Made by a program: the position numbers and the translations under genes
From: Streptomyces sporangiiformans
Lineage (GTDB): Bacteria; Actinomycetota; Actinomycetes; Streptomycetales; Streptomycetaceae
Assembly (NCBI RefSeq): GCF_005768555.2
Contig: NZ_VCHX02000043.1
Span: 2,191-66,190, forward strand
DNA: 64,000 nucleotides
Direction of reading: 5' to 3'
Notes under the pieces: model-generated
Seen by the model: only the letters and a program-made list of their open reading frames with translations
Told to the model about the DNA's origin: nothing
Database searches by the model: none
Part shown: positions 1-8,028 of the stretch, in pieces
Numbering within the stretch: the first letter of the stretch is position 1
Layout of the letters: each line of letters starts with the position of its first letter

Positions 1-129
1 CGCGCGGACGTTGCCGTACGACTTGCCCGCGCCGCGCAGTTCTACGATCGGCCGGCCGTCTGCGGGTGCGGTGTCCTTGGGCGCGGCCCCGTCGGGCTCG
101 GGGGGCGTGGTTTTGTTGGTGGTTGTCAT
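1..129 (-). CDS. Sugar ABC transporter ATP-binding protein, N-terminal fragment (cut by window edge)
   Basis: Only the first 43 codons are present; the gene continues beyond the left edge. Translation gives a Thr/Pro-rich start followed by PIVELRGAGKSYGNVRA, the usual first beta-strand and A-loop Tyr region of an ABC ATPase, placed ahead of a Walker A that is not in view. Its ATG at 129 lies 5 bp after the permease stop, so it is the last visible gene of a binding protein - permease - ATPase operon. By family it would be a cytoplasmic RbsA-type ATPase energising sugar uptake. The substrate cannot be read. Confidence 0.8.
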   Translation of the reverse strand, partial: MTTTNKTTPPEPDGAAPKDTAPADGRPIVELRGAGKSYGNVRA

Positions 130-134
130 GGGGG

Positions 135-1205
135 TCACCTCCGGGTCGCGGTGCGCTGGACCCACAGATTGATCAGGGTGGCGCCGAGCAGCATCACGCC
201 GAGGAAGGCCATGAACCAGTCGGGGTTCCAGCCGGCGTAGACGATGCCCTGCTGCACCATGCCGAACATGAAGGCGCCGAAGACCGGGCCGATCGCGGAG
301 CCGGAGCCGCCGGTGAGCAGGCAGCCGCCGATGACGGCCGCGGCGATGTAGATCAGCTCCTGGCCGACGCCCTCGCCCGACTGCACGGTGCTGAAGGAGA
401 ACAGCTGGTGCATGCCGACGAACCAGGCGCCGAAGCCGACCAGCATGAACAGGGAGATCTTGGTGAAGGCCACCGGTACGCCGACCGCGCGGGCGCTGGC
501 CTTGTTGCCGCCGACCGAGAAGATCCAGTTGCCGTACTTGGTGCGCAGCAGCACCCAGGTGGCCAGGGCCGCGAAGACCAGCCACCACACAATGGTGATC
601 TTCACCGTGACCCCGCCGATGTCGAAGGTCGAGGCGAAGATCTTCTTGGCCTGGTCGAAGCCGTCCATGTCGCTGATGTTGTCGGTGGCGACGTTGCCGG
701 TGATCAGCTTGGTGACCGCGAGGTTGACGCCCTGCAGGATCAGGAAGGTGCCGAGAGTGACCAGGAAGCTCGGCAGCCCCGTACGCATGATCATCCAGCC
801 GTTGAAGGCGCCGATCGCGAGCGAGACCAACAGCGCGACGATCACACCCACCCACACGTTCATGCTCAGTTGGTAGCTGAGCATGCTCGCGGTCAAGGCC
901 GAGGTGATCACCGCGACACCGGACGAGAGGTCGAACTCGCCGCCGATCATCAACAGTGCCACCGGCAGCGCCATGATCCCGATGGTCGACGACTGATAGA
1001 GGATGTTGGCCATCGAGCTGCCGTCGCGGACGGGCGGCGCGGTGACGAGGAAGAACACGAACACCGCGACGGCGCCGAAGAAGACGCCAACTTCGGGCCG
1101 GGCGAGCAGCCGCAGCGCCAGGGGGCGCTGCGCGGTCCGCCCGTCGGTCTTCTGGGGGCCGGGGGCCGGCGGTGAAGTCACCGCCGGCGCAGCCTGCTGG
1201 GTCAT
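135..1205 (-). CDS. Sugar ABC transporter permease (RbsC/BPD-transp_2 family)
   Basis: A 356-residue polytopic membrane protein: a short Pro/Ala-rich cytoplasmic start, then about eight to ten hydrophobic segments. Residues such as GGEFDLSSG and VIGGCLLTGGSGS match the conserved loops of ribose/xylose-type permeases. It would form the membrane channel for the binding protein encoded just upstream. The ATG at 1205 (MTQQAAP) was chosen because an upstream in-frame extension would run into the binding-protein gene; the gap to that gene's stop is only 5 bp. The sugar is not inferable from sequence alone. Confidence 0.9.
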   Translation of the reverse strand: MTQQAAPAVTSPPAPGPQKTDGRTAQRPLALRLLARPEVGVFFGAVAVFVFFLVTAPPVRDGSSMANILYQSSTIGIMALPVALLMIGGEFDLSSGVAVITSALTASMLSYQLSMNVWVGVIVALLVSLAIGAFNGWMIMRTGLPSFLVTLGTFLILQGVNLAVTKLITGNVATDNISDMDGFDQAKKIFASTFDIGGVTVKITIVWWLVFAALATWVLLRTKYGNWIFSVGGNKASARAVGVPVAFTKISLFMLVGFGAWFVGMHQLFSFSTVQSGEGVGQELIYIAAAVIGGCLLTGGSGSAIGPVFGAFMFGMVQQGIVYAGWNPDWFMAFLGVMLLGATLINLWVQRTATRR

Positions 1206-1210
1206 ACGGA

Positions 1211-2227
1211 TCACCGAGTACCCTTCGCGGCGAACTTGGCGATCGTGTCGACGTTGGACTTGTCGACGAAGGCCGGACCGGTCAGGACCGGGGCCTCGCC
1301 GCCGCCCATGTAGTTGCCGTTGTTCTTGTAGAGCCACAGCGCGTCCACGGCGAGGTAGCCCTGCAGGTAGGGCTGCTGGTCGACGGCGAACTCGATGTCT
1401 CCGTCCTTGATGGCGCTGGTCAGGTCCTTGTTGAGGTCGAAGGTGGCGACCTTGGCCTTGCTGCTCGCGTCGGAGATCGACTGGATGGCGGTCAGGGCGA
1501 ACGGGGCGCCCAGCGTGACCACCTGGTCGATGGAGGAGTCCTGCTTGAGCTTGGCGGTGATCGTGGACTTCACGGACGGCATGTCGGTGCCGTTGACGTA
1601 CAGGTTGTCCGTCTTGCCCTTGAAGGTCTTCTCCACGCCCGCGCAGCGCTGCTCCAGGCCGACATGGCCCTGGACCTGGACCACGCAGATGGCGTGCTTG
1701 GCGCCGGTCTCGTTCAGCTTCTTGCCGAAGGCCTCACCGGAGACGGACTCGTCCTGGCCGAAGAACTCCAGCAGGCCCTGGTCCTTCCACTGGTCCATGC
1801 CGGAGTTGAGGCCGACGACGGGGATGCCGGCCTTCACCGCCTTGGCGACCACGGCCTTCATGGCGTCCGGCTTGGCGAGGGTGACCGCGATGCCGTCGAC
1901 CTTCTGGTCGATCGCGTTCTGCACGAGGCTGGCCTGGTTGGCGGCGCTCTCGTCGCTGGAGTAGATGAGCTTGACGTTGTCCTTGGCGGCGGCGGTCTCG
2001 GCGCCCTTGCGGATGATGTCCCAGAAGGTGTCGCCCTGCGGGGCATGGGTGACCATCGCGACCGTCATACGGGGTGTACTGGCCTTGCCCGCCGACGCTT
2101 CGGCCGCCCCCTCCTCGGCCTTCTTGCCGCCCGAACTGCTGGAACAGCCTGCGAGGGTGAGCGCGGCCGCGGCGGCCACGGCCACGACGGGGACGATTCT
2201 GCGGGAACGGGGAAGGGATGTGTTCAT
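1211..2227 (-). CDS. Sugar ABC transporter substrate-binding lipoprotein
   Basis: A 338-residue exported binding protein of the periplasmic-binding type I (ribose/galactose) fold. The N-terminus has Arg residues, a hydrophobic stretch and the lipobox LAGC, so it should be lipid-anchored outside the membrane. The mature part begins with the family pattern TVAMVTHAPQGDTFWDIIRKG, and NAIDQKVDGIAV with DAMKAVVAKAVKAGIPVV is the classic first-lobe motif. It is the first gene of the importer operon. A Gfo/Idh remnant and a LacI operator lie upstream, which suggests carbohydrate-responsive control. Ligand unknown; a sugar or cyclitol is likely. Confidence 0.9.
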   Translation of the reverse strand: MNTSLPRSRRIVPVVAVAAAAALTLAGCSSSSGGKKAEEGAAEASAGKASTPRMTVAMVTHAPQGDTFWDIIRKGAETAAAKDNVKLIYSSDESAANQASLVQNAIDQKVDGIAVTLAKPDAMKAVVAKAVKAGIPVVGLNSGMDQWKDQGLLEFFGQDESVSGEAFGKKLNETGAKHAICVVQVQGHVGLEQRCAGVEKTFKGKTDNLYVNGTDMPSVKSTITAKLKQDSSIDQVVTLGAPFALTAIQSISDASSKAKVATFDLNKDLTSAIKDGDIEFAVDQQPYLQGYLAVDALWLYKNNGNYMGGGEAPVLTGPAFVDKSNVDTIAKFAAKGTR

Positions 2228-2320
2228 GCTTCGTGCACCTCGCTGTGCAACTCGGAGGGTTCAGGGGGCAATGGATCCGCGGCTGCTGGATGGGGCCGGG
2301 GGCTGTCGCGACGGCCTCGG

Positions 2321-2620
2321 TCAGGCTCGCGGTGCGGGAGGGGAGATCAGACTGAATCCGGTTCGGCCGGTCTCAGAAGCGGGCGGGGGCACCAGGAACG
2401 TGGTCGGTAAGACGATGCCTCGGCCGGCATCGGTATCCGTGGAGCCGTAGCCGCGGGCCGCGTCGCGCGCGAGTGCCTTGTGGGCCTCCTCGACGGCGAC
2501 CAGGCACAACTCAGGGAGCCCGGTGTCCTGCACGGTCGGGACCGTTCGGCAGCCGCCCGGGTGGGCGCGGTCGGCCATGCCGACGCCGATGGCGCCGACC
2601 CCGATCGACTGCGTCCTCAC
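2321..2620 (-). pseudogene. Remnant of a Gfo/Idh/MocA oxidoreductase (N-terminal part only)
   Basis: From a GTG at 2620 the reading frame gives RTQSIGVGAIGVGMADRAH, the GxGxxG start of an NAD(P)-dependent Gfo/Idh/MocA dehydrogenase. It continues with GLPELCLVAVEEAHKALARD and a following ARGYGSTDTDA, matching the second strand and helix of that Rossmann fold. After about 60 residues the similarity stops and the frame ends at residue 99, where family members have 330-390. There is no EKP motif and no C-terminal domain. It sits between the sugar importer and its LacI regulator, where a sugar or inositol dehydrogenase would be expected. I read it as a decayed catabolic gene; expression of a short peptide cannot be excluded. 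Confidence 0.55.
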
Positions 2621-2671
2621 TGAGGCTCCCCACTCCCGAACTGGCTTCGTTAGATCGAACAACAGGACAAT

Positions 2672-2685
2672 TTAAAGCGCTTTAA
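2672..2685. promoter_or_regulatory. Palindromic LacI-type operator
   Basis: TTAAAGCGCTTTAA is a perfect 14-bp palindrome with the central GCGC typical of LacI-family operators, and an outer AA/TT match on each side after one mismatch. It is unusually A+T-rich for this chromosome. It lies between the divergent importer-side genes and the lacI-type gene at 2760. A possible -10 (TACTAT, 2693-2698) reads toward the regulator, so the site probably mediates autoregulation and control of the importer. Confidence 0.7.
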
Positions 2686-2759
2686 GTTCTGGTACTATCG
2701 GCTCGTTTCGCGAGCGTGTCAAGGGTGTTGCGCGAGGAGATTGCGGTCAGGAGGCGGAC

Positions 2760-3794
2760 GTGGGCGATATCGGTTCCGCGCGTCGCCCGAACGGCACGAA
2801 CAAACGCCCTCGACTCGAGGATGTGGCCGCCCGTGTGGGTGTGTCCACCGCGTCCGTCTCCCTGGTGCTGCGCGGGGTGCCCGGTCCCAGTGAGCGCACC
2901 CGGCAGCGTGTCCTGAAAGCCGCCGCCGAGCTCGGCTACCAGGTCGACCGCACCGCCAGCCTGCTGGCCAGCAGGCGTACCCGGCTGCTCGGCGTCATGG
3001 TCGACATTCACAGCCCCTTCCACGCCGAACTGGTCGAGCACCTGCACACGGCCGCCGAGGAGGTCGGCTACGACCTCGTCCTGAGCACCCTGACGAGCAC
3101 CCGCGACGAGCACACCGCCGTGGAGACGCTGCTGGCCTTCCGCAGCGAGGCCCTGATCCTGCTCGGCCCGACGCTCCCCGCCGACACGCTCGCCGCCCTC
3201 GACCGCAAGGCCCCGGTCATAGCCGTCGGCCGCCGGATCGCCGACGCGGGGCTGGACGTCGTCCGCACCGCTGACGACGAGGGAGTCGGCCGGATCGTCG
3301 ACCATCTGGTGGGTCGCGGCCACCGCGCGATCACCTACGTCGGCGGCGGCAAGGGCGTCATCGCCACCGACCGGCGCCGCGGCTACCACACCGCCATGCG
3401 CCGCCACGGCCTGGGCGCGCACATCAGGGTCCTGCGCGGCGACCACACCGAAGCGGCCGGCGAACGGGCCGCCCGCCAGCTCCTCGACGGTGCCGGCCCG
3501 CCCACCGCCGTGGTCGCCTTCAACGACCAGTGCGCCATAGGCGTCCTGACGGCTCTCTCCCGCGCCGGTGTCGCCGTCCCGGGCGAGGTGTCCGTCGTCG
3601 GCTACGACGACGACACCCTCTCCCGGCTCAGCTGCTTCAACCTGACCACCGTGAGCCAGAACGCGCGGGAACAGGCCCGGCACGCGGTGGCCGCCGCCGT
3701 GGAACGCCTGGATGAGGGCCGCACCGAACCCCGCGAGGTCGTGCTCACCCCGCACCTTGTCATCCGCGGCACCATGGCAGAGCCCGCGGCCTGA
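2760..3794 (+). CDS. LacI-family transcriptional regulator
   Basis: 344 residues with GTG start preceded by CAGGAGG. An N-terminal helix-turn-helix is clear (LEDVAARVGVSTASVSLVLR, residues about 19-38), followed by the hinge helix region (RQRVLKAAAELGYQ) and a periplasmic-binding-type effector domain (LLGVMVDIHSPFHAELVEHL onward; FNDQCAIGVLTAL near the C-terminus). Length is normal for the family. It is divergent from the sugar importer and has a palindromic operator between them, so it most likely represses the importer until its sugar ligand binds. Confidence 0.92.
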   Translation: MGDIGSARRPNGTNKRPRLEDVAARVGVSTASVSLVLRGVPGPSERTRQRVLKAAAELGYQVDRTASLLASRRTRLLGVMVDIHSPFHAELVEHLHTAAEEVGYDLVLSTLTSTRDEHTAVETLLAFRSEALILLGPTLPADTLAALDRKAPVIAVGRRIADAGLDVVRTADDEGVGRIVDHLVGRGHRAITYVGGGKGVIATDRRRGYHTAMRRHGLGAHIRVLRGDHTEAAGERAARQLLDGAGPPTAVVAFNDQCAIGVLTALSRAGVAVPGEVSVVGYDDDTLSRLSCFNLTTVSQNAREQARHAVAAAVERLDEGRTEPREVVLTPHLVIRGTMAEPAA

Positions 3795-3829
3795 CCCGCT
3801 TCCCGCTCTGGCGGGCGGGGAGCGGGTCA
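3792..3829 (+). terminator. Hairpin terminator after the LacI gene
   Basis: A 15-bp stem, TGACCCGCTTCCCGC pairing with GCGGGGAGCGGGTCA through one G-T wobble, has an 8-nt loop and begins at the stop codon itself. There is no strong T-run, as is common in Streptomyces. It sits between convergent genes (LacI ending at 3794, Rrf2 ending at 3907) and could act on both. Confidence 0.6.
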
Positions 3830-3906
3830 GTCGAGGGAGTCGTCCGTACGGCGAACGCCGTGCTCTCGCTCGCTCCGCGAGATCACGGCGAAAATCGCCC
3901 GGCGGG

Positions 3907-4365
3907 TCAGGGGTTGGCCCAGGCGCCGGGGGCGTCGGTCAGGGCGGATATGTCGGGGGGAAGTCCGGTCGATGCGATGTCGGCGAGCGACACGCCCTCG
4001 AGGATCGCGCGCACGTTGGACCGCAGGGCGATCCACAAGGGGAGCAACGACTCGGCAGGGCCCGAGTAGGAAAGGTCCGGGGGGCGGACCCCGCGCACCG
4101 AGACCAGCGGCCCGTCCACGACGCGTATGACGTCGGCGATGCTGATGGACTCGGCCGGCTTGGCCAGCCGATAGCCCCCGTTGCCGCCGCGCTGGCTGAG
4201 TACGAGGCCGCCCCTGCGCATATCGTTCAGGATGCTTTCAAGAAATTTGTGCGGGATGTCCTGGGCGTCGGCGATGGCCTCGGCCTTCAGTGGCCCGTCG
4301 TCCCGTGACGCGGCGAGTTGCAGCGCGGCACGTACCGCGTAGTCCGCCCTGGCTGAGATCCGCAT
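3907..4365 (-). CDS. Rrf2-family transcriptional regulator (CymR-like, no cysteines)
   Basis: 152 residues starting MRISARADYAVRAALQLAAS, the diagnostic Rrf2 N-terminus. The winged helix-turn-helix follows (IPHKFLESILNDMRRGGLV, then SQRGGNGGYRLAKP). No cysteine is present, so it cannot bind an Fe-S cluster as IscR or NsrR do. It resembles the cluster-free branch that includes CymR, the cysteine-metabolism repressor of Firmicutes. The neighbouring taurine/sulfonate genes support a role in sulfur control, which is inference. There is no clear ribosome site before the ATG; an AT-rich GGAATAAT lies just upstream, so the mRNA may be leaderless. Confidence 0.85.
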   Translation of the reverse strand: MRISARADYAVRAALQLAASRDDGPLKAEAIADAQDIPHKFLESILNDMRRGGLVLSQRGGNGGYRLAKPAESISIADVIRVVDGPLVSVRGVRPPDLSYSGPAESLLPLWIALRSNVRAILEGVSLADIASTGLPPDISALTDAPGAWANP

Positions 4366-4463
4366 GTGTGCATTATTCCGTACGGCTCCGGTCGGATTCC
4401 GCTGCGGGCGGGCCACCGGGCAGGCAGGTGCAGGTGTGCGCTGCCCGGCGGCAGGGGGGGGGC

Positions 4464-5363
4464 TCAGGCCGCGGCGGGTGTGTAGTGGGAGGCGTCGTCG
4501 CCCTCGACGACATGGCTGAGTGTGCCGTCGACACCGGCGGGGACGTCGCCCGCGACGGTCACCCGGTGCAGCAGTCGCGGCAGGTCGCCGTAGTCGTCGG
4601 GTGCGTAGTGCTGGGTGATGCGGTTGTCGAACAGGACGAGGTCGCCCGGCGTCCAGACCACCCGGGCGATGTTCTCCGGGCGGGTGACGTAGGACTGGAA
4701 GATGCGCAGCAGGTCGCGGGAGTCGGAGGTGCCGAGACCGACGATGCTCTGGGCGAAGCCGCCGATGAACAGCCCGCGCTCCCCGGTCTCGGGGTGGACG
4801 CGGACGACCGGGTGGGCGGTGCGGTACTTGCGGGAGACGAACCGCCTGCGGTGTTCGGCCGCCTTCTCGTTCTTCGGGGCGGCGTAGTCGTAGTCGTTGG
4901 TGTGCACCGCCCACAGTTTGTCCGCCAGCTCGCGCAGCGGCTCGGGCAGATCCCGGTACGCGGCGGCCGAGTTGGCGATGAGGGTGTTGCCGCCGTAGGG
5001 CGGGACCACGATGCTGCGCAGCGTGGACGCCTTCGGGGGCGTACGGACGAAGGTGACATCGGTGTGCCACTGGTTGGCGCGGATGCCCTCGTCGCCGTCG
5101 ACGGGCAGGATGTTGGGCCGGCCGTCGACGGAGGGGACCGTCGGGTGGGCGGTGGTGAGCTCGCCGAACAGGGAGGCGAAGCGGAGCTGGCCCGCGTCGT
5201 CGAGCTGCTGGTTGCGGAAGACGAGCGCCTTGTGTTCCAGGAGTGCGGAGTCGATCTCGGTGACGAGAGCGGGGGCGAGGTCGCCGGAGAGGTCCACGCC
5301 GAGGATCTCGGCGCCGATACGGCCGCCGATCCTGCGGACGTCGAAGCCGGTGCTGGTGGTCAT
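4464..5363 (-). CDS. tauD: TauD/TfdA-family 2-oxoglutarate-dependent dioxygenase
   Basis: 299 residues. Family function: Fe(II)/2-oxoglutarate oxygenation of a sulfonate such as taurine, releasing sulfite and an aldehyde in the cytoplasm. The HxD iron ligands are in QWHTDVTFVRTPP, the distal His in RITQHYAPDDYGD, and the 2-oxoglutarate-binding Arg in LLHRVTVAGD. Length is close to TauD (about 280). The ATG at 5363 is preceded by AAAGGACA. It is the last gene of the minus-strand sulfonate group, directly after a vestigial flavoprotein reading frame. Substrate could be taurine, another alkylsulfonate or a sulfate ester. Confidence 0.85.
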   Translation of the reverse strand: MTTSTGFDVRRIGGRIGAEILGVDLSGDLAPALVTEIDSALLEHKALVFRNQQLDDAGQLRFASLFGELTTAHPTVPSVDGRPNILPVDGDEGIRANQWHTDVTFVRTPPKASTLRSIVVPPYGGNTLIANSAAAYRDLPEPLRELADKLWAVHTNDYDYAAPKNEKAAEHRRRFVSRKYRTAHPVVRVHPETGERGLFIGGFAQSIVGLGTSDSRDLLRIFQSYVTRPENIARVVWTPGDLVLFDNRITQHYAPDDYGDLPRLLHRVTVAGDVPAGVDGTLSHVVEGDDASHYTPAAA

Positions 5364-5377
5364 GTGCGGGTGTCCTT

Positions 5378-5488
5378 TCAGGAGGTGGTCAGTTGGGAGG
5401 TGGTCGTGGAGGCAGCGGGCGCGGCCCATGTGGTCACGGGGCCGCCACCGACGATCAGGACGTCCGTGGTGAGTACCGGCCCGGTCAT
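5378..5488 (-). pseudogene. Vestigial FAD-oxidoreductase start (36-codon remnant)
   Basis: A small frame opens at an ATG (5488) overlapping the stop of the monooxygenase at 5485. It encodes TDVLIVGGGP, the FAD-binding beta-alpha-beta fingerprint of fumarate/adenylylsulfate-reductase-type flavoproteins. After VTTWAA it loses similarity and ends at codon 36. The remainder of an expected large flavoprotein is absent: tauD begins 15 bp downstream. I read it as the stump left by an internal deletion that kept the start and removed the rest. Alternatively it is a small translated linker that couples its neighbours. Confidence 0.5.
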
Positions 5489-6858
5489 GCGGGCACCCCC
5501 TCTTCCGCGGCAGCCCCGGCTTCCGCAGCCGCCGCGGCCAGCCGGTTGGCGGGGCGGGTCAGGCCGTAGTTCTCGCGCAGGGTGCGGCCGGTGTACTCGG
5601 TACGAAACAGGCCGCGCTGTTGCAGGATCGGCACGACGTGGTCGACGAAGTCCTCAAGTCCGCCCGGCAGATGGGGCGGCATGATGTTGAAGCCGTCGGC
5701 GGCGCCCTCGGTGAACCACTCCTCGATCTCGTCCGCTATCTGCTCCGGGGTGCCGGCGAAGACGCGGTGGCCGCGTCCGCCGCCGAGACGGGCGATCAGC
5801 TCGCGCAGGGTGAGGCCGTCGCGGCGGGCGAGTTCGGCGACGAGCGTGAAGCGGCTCTTGTTGCCGTTGATGTCCCGCTCCTCGGGGAGTTCGGGCAACG
5901 GCCCGTCCAGCGGCAGCCCGGTCAGATCGGTGCCCAGCATCCCGGACAGCTGAGCCAGTCCGTACTCGGGCACCTGAAGGTTCGTCAACTCCTCCTCCAG
6001 TGCCCGGGCTTCGGCCTCGGTCGAGCCGATGACGGGGGCGATGCCGGGGAGCACCAGCAGTTGGTCCTCGGTACGGCCGTGGCGGGCCAGCCGGGACTTG
6101 AGGTCCTTGTAGAACGCCTGGCCGTCGGCGAGGGTCTGCTGGGCGGTGAAGACGGCCTCGGCCCACTGGGCGGCGAACTCCTTGCCGTCCTCCGACGAAC
6201 CGGCCTGCACCAGCAGCGGGTATCCCTGGGGTGCGCGCGGAACGTTCAGCGGGCCCTGCACCCCGAAGTACTCCCCGTGGTGGTTGATCTCCCGCACCTT
6301 GTCGGTGTCGGCGTAGATGCCGCGTTCACGGTCGAGCAGGATCGCGTCGTCCTCCCAGCTGTCCCACAACTTGGTGGCGACATCGAGGAACTCCCGCGCC
6401 CGCTCGTAGCGCAGGCCGTGCTCCAGATGCTCGTCCTGCCCGAAGTTGCGGGCCTCGTTGACGCTGCCGGAGGTGACGATGTTCCAGCCGGCCCGGCCGC
6501 CGCTGATGTGGTCCAGGGAGGCGAACTTGCGGGCGGTGTGGAAGGGCTCGTTGAAGGTGGTGGAGACGGTGGCGATCAGGCCGACGTGCTCGGTGACCGC
6601 TGCCAGGGCGGACAGCAGGGTGAGCGGTTCGAAGCCGCCGAGGGCGTTGTGCCGGACCTTCCCCCACAGGGCGAGGCCGTCGGCGAGGAACACCGAGTCG
6701 AGCAGGCCGCGCTCGGCGGTCAGCGCGAGCTGCTGGAAGTAGCGCACGTCGGTGGCACGTTCGGGCTGGGTGCGCGGATGTCGCCAGGCGGCGTCATGGT
6801 GGCCGGCGTTCATCAGGAAGGCGTTGAGATGCAGCTGTCGGAATCTGGGGACGGCCAT
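5485..6858 (-). CDS. LLM-class FMN-dependent monooxygenase (NtaA/SnaA/DszA branch)
   Basis: 457 residues, the length of the nitrilotriacetate/dibenzothiophene-sulfone monooxygenase branch, which is longer than SsuD (about 380). Family signatures are KFASLDHISGGRAGWNIVTS, then NFGQDEHLEHGLRYERAREF, and PLLVQAGSSEDGKEFAAQWA. Such enzymes take FMNH2 from a separate reductase and oxidise organic substrates, including sulfones and S-methyl compounds. It stands upstream of tauD and downstream of ssuABC on the same strand, pointing to an organosulfur substrate, which is inference. An FMN reductase is encoded at 17727. Confidence 0.85.
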   Translation of the reverse strand: MAVPRFRQLHLNAFLMNAGHHDAAWRHPRTQPERATDVRYFQQLALTAERGLLDSVFLADGLALWGKVRHNALGGFEPLTLLSALAAVTEHVGLIATVSTTFNEPFHTARKFASLDHISGGRAGWNIVTSGSVNEARNFGQDEHLEHGLRYERAREFLDVATKLWDSWEDDAILLDRERGIYADTDKVREINHHGEYFGVQGPLNVPRAPQGYPLLVQAGSSEDGKEFAAQWAEAVFTAQQTLADGQAFYKDLKSRLARHGRTEDQLLVLPGIAPVIGSTEAEARALEEELTNLQVPEYGLAQLSGMLGTDLTGLPLDGPLPELPEERDINGNKSRFTLVAELARRDGLTLRELIARLGGGRGHRVFAGTPEQIADEIEEWFTEGAADGFNIMPPHLPGGLEDFVDHVVPILQQRGLFRTEYTGRTLRENYGLTRPANRLAAAAAEAGAAAEEGVPA

Positions 6859-6987
6859 GAGGTTCCTCGGATCGGGGGTGGCAAGACGATCGGGGCAGTG
6901 ACACGGGCTGGGGGGAGAAAGACGGAGGGGAGACTGATGCCGGGGCGACAGACGACGGGGAGCCGGCGGGGCGAGAGGACGGCCGGG

Positions 6988-8028
6988 TCAGCCGCCGACG
7001 GGCACGCGCCAGGAGCTGAGTCGCCGCTCCACGGCCACCAGGAACTGGTTGAAGGTGACGCCGATGGCGGAGATCGTGATGATGCCCGCGTACATCTGCG
7101 GGATCGCGAAGTTGAACTGCGAGGCGTTGATCAGATAGCCGAGTCCCGCCTTGGCGCCGATCATCTCGGCGGCGACCAGCACCAGAATGGACACCGCTCC
7201 GGCCAGCCGGATGCCGGTGAACATCACCGGCACCGCGGAGGGCAGGATGACCTTCTGGAACAGCCGGGGTGCGGACAGATCCATCGACTTCGCCAGCTTC
7301 AGCAGCGTGGGATCGACGTTGCGGACCGCGCTGATGGTGTTGAGCAGGATCGGCCAGGTGCACGCGTACACCACGATGGAGATCTTCGAGGTCTCGCCGA
7401 TGCCCAGCAGCAGCACGAACACCGGCAGCAGGGCCAGTGCCGCGGTGTTGCGGAACACCTCCAGCAGCGGGCCGAGGAGGTCGGCGACCGGCCGGTACCA
7501 GCCGATCAGCAGGCCGAGCGGCACGGCGACGGCCACGGCCAGACCGAATCCGCTGAACGAACGCGCCAGGCTGGCACGTGCGTTGTCGGCGAGCTGACCG
7601 TCGGTGGCCAGCCCCCACCAGGCGTCGGCGACCTCACTGAACGGCGGCAGGAAGGTCCGGTCGACCAGACCGAGCCGCGGCGCGGTCTCCCACAGGAGCA
7701 GCAGAGCCACGATCGCGGCGGACTTGGTCGCCCCCTTCACCAGCAGGTACGGCAGCCGGCGGACCGTCCAGAGAGCCGCCCGACGGACCCGGGCCGTCGA
7801 GGAGGGGGCTCGGCGCCGGTACGGCGGTGAGGCCTCGGCGGGCGGGGACGCCGTGGATGCGGCGGACGTGACCGACTTGGCGAGGGAAGGGGCCCGGACG
7901 GCTTCGGCGCTGCTCGCGGCGCCCGGCACCGTGGTCTCCTCGACCGTCTCGACCGTCTCGGTGCCCTCGGCCGTCTGGGCTGTCTCGGACTTCTCGGTCT
8001 TGGTGGTCGTGCCCGTTGTGGGGCTCAT
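6988..8028 (-). CDS. ssuC: Sulfonate ABC transporter permease (SsuC-like)
   Basis: 346 residues. The first about 80 are a hydrophilic Thr/Glu/Val-rich extension (repeated TE/TV) that is unusual for SsuC, which is normally about 260 residues. The rest is a typical six-helix permease with the EAA-type loop (EVFRNTAALALLPVFVLL, then KVILPSAVPVMFTGIRLAG). It imports aliphatic sulfonates or related compounds with SsuA and SsuB. The start at 8028 overlaps the ssuB stop by 4 bp (ATGA), implying translational coupling. The extension could be mis-started, but the coupled ATG argues that it is real. Confidence 0.88.
   Translation of the reverse strand: MSPTTGTTTKTEKSETAQTAEGTETVETVEETTVPGAASSAEAVRAPSLAKSVTSAASTASPPAEASPPYRRRAPSSTARVRRAALWTVRRLPYLLVKGATKSAAIVALLLLWETAPRLGLVDRTFLPPFSEVADAWWGLATDGQLADNARASLARSFSGFGLAVAVAVPLGLLIGWYRPVADLLGPLLEVFRNTAALALLPVFVLLLGIGETSKISIVVYACTWPILLNTISAVRNVDPTLLKLAKSMDLSAPRLFQKVILPSAVPVMFTGIRLAGAVSILVLVAAEMIGAKAGLGYLINASQFNFAIPQMYAGIITISAIGVTFNQFLVAVERRLSSWRVPVGG

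Noticed and set aside
66..1175. Long plus-strand open frame opposite the sugar permease
   Set aside because: Its His/Asp/Glu/Gln-rich translation is the antisense shadow of the permease gene, with no family motif and no ribosome site.
5620..7830. 736-codon plus-strand open frame
   Set aside because: It runs antisense to the LLM and ssuC genes; composition is typical of a high-GC antisense shadow.
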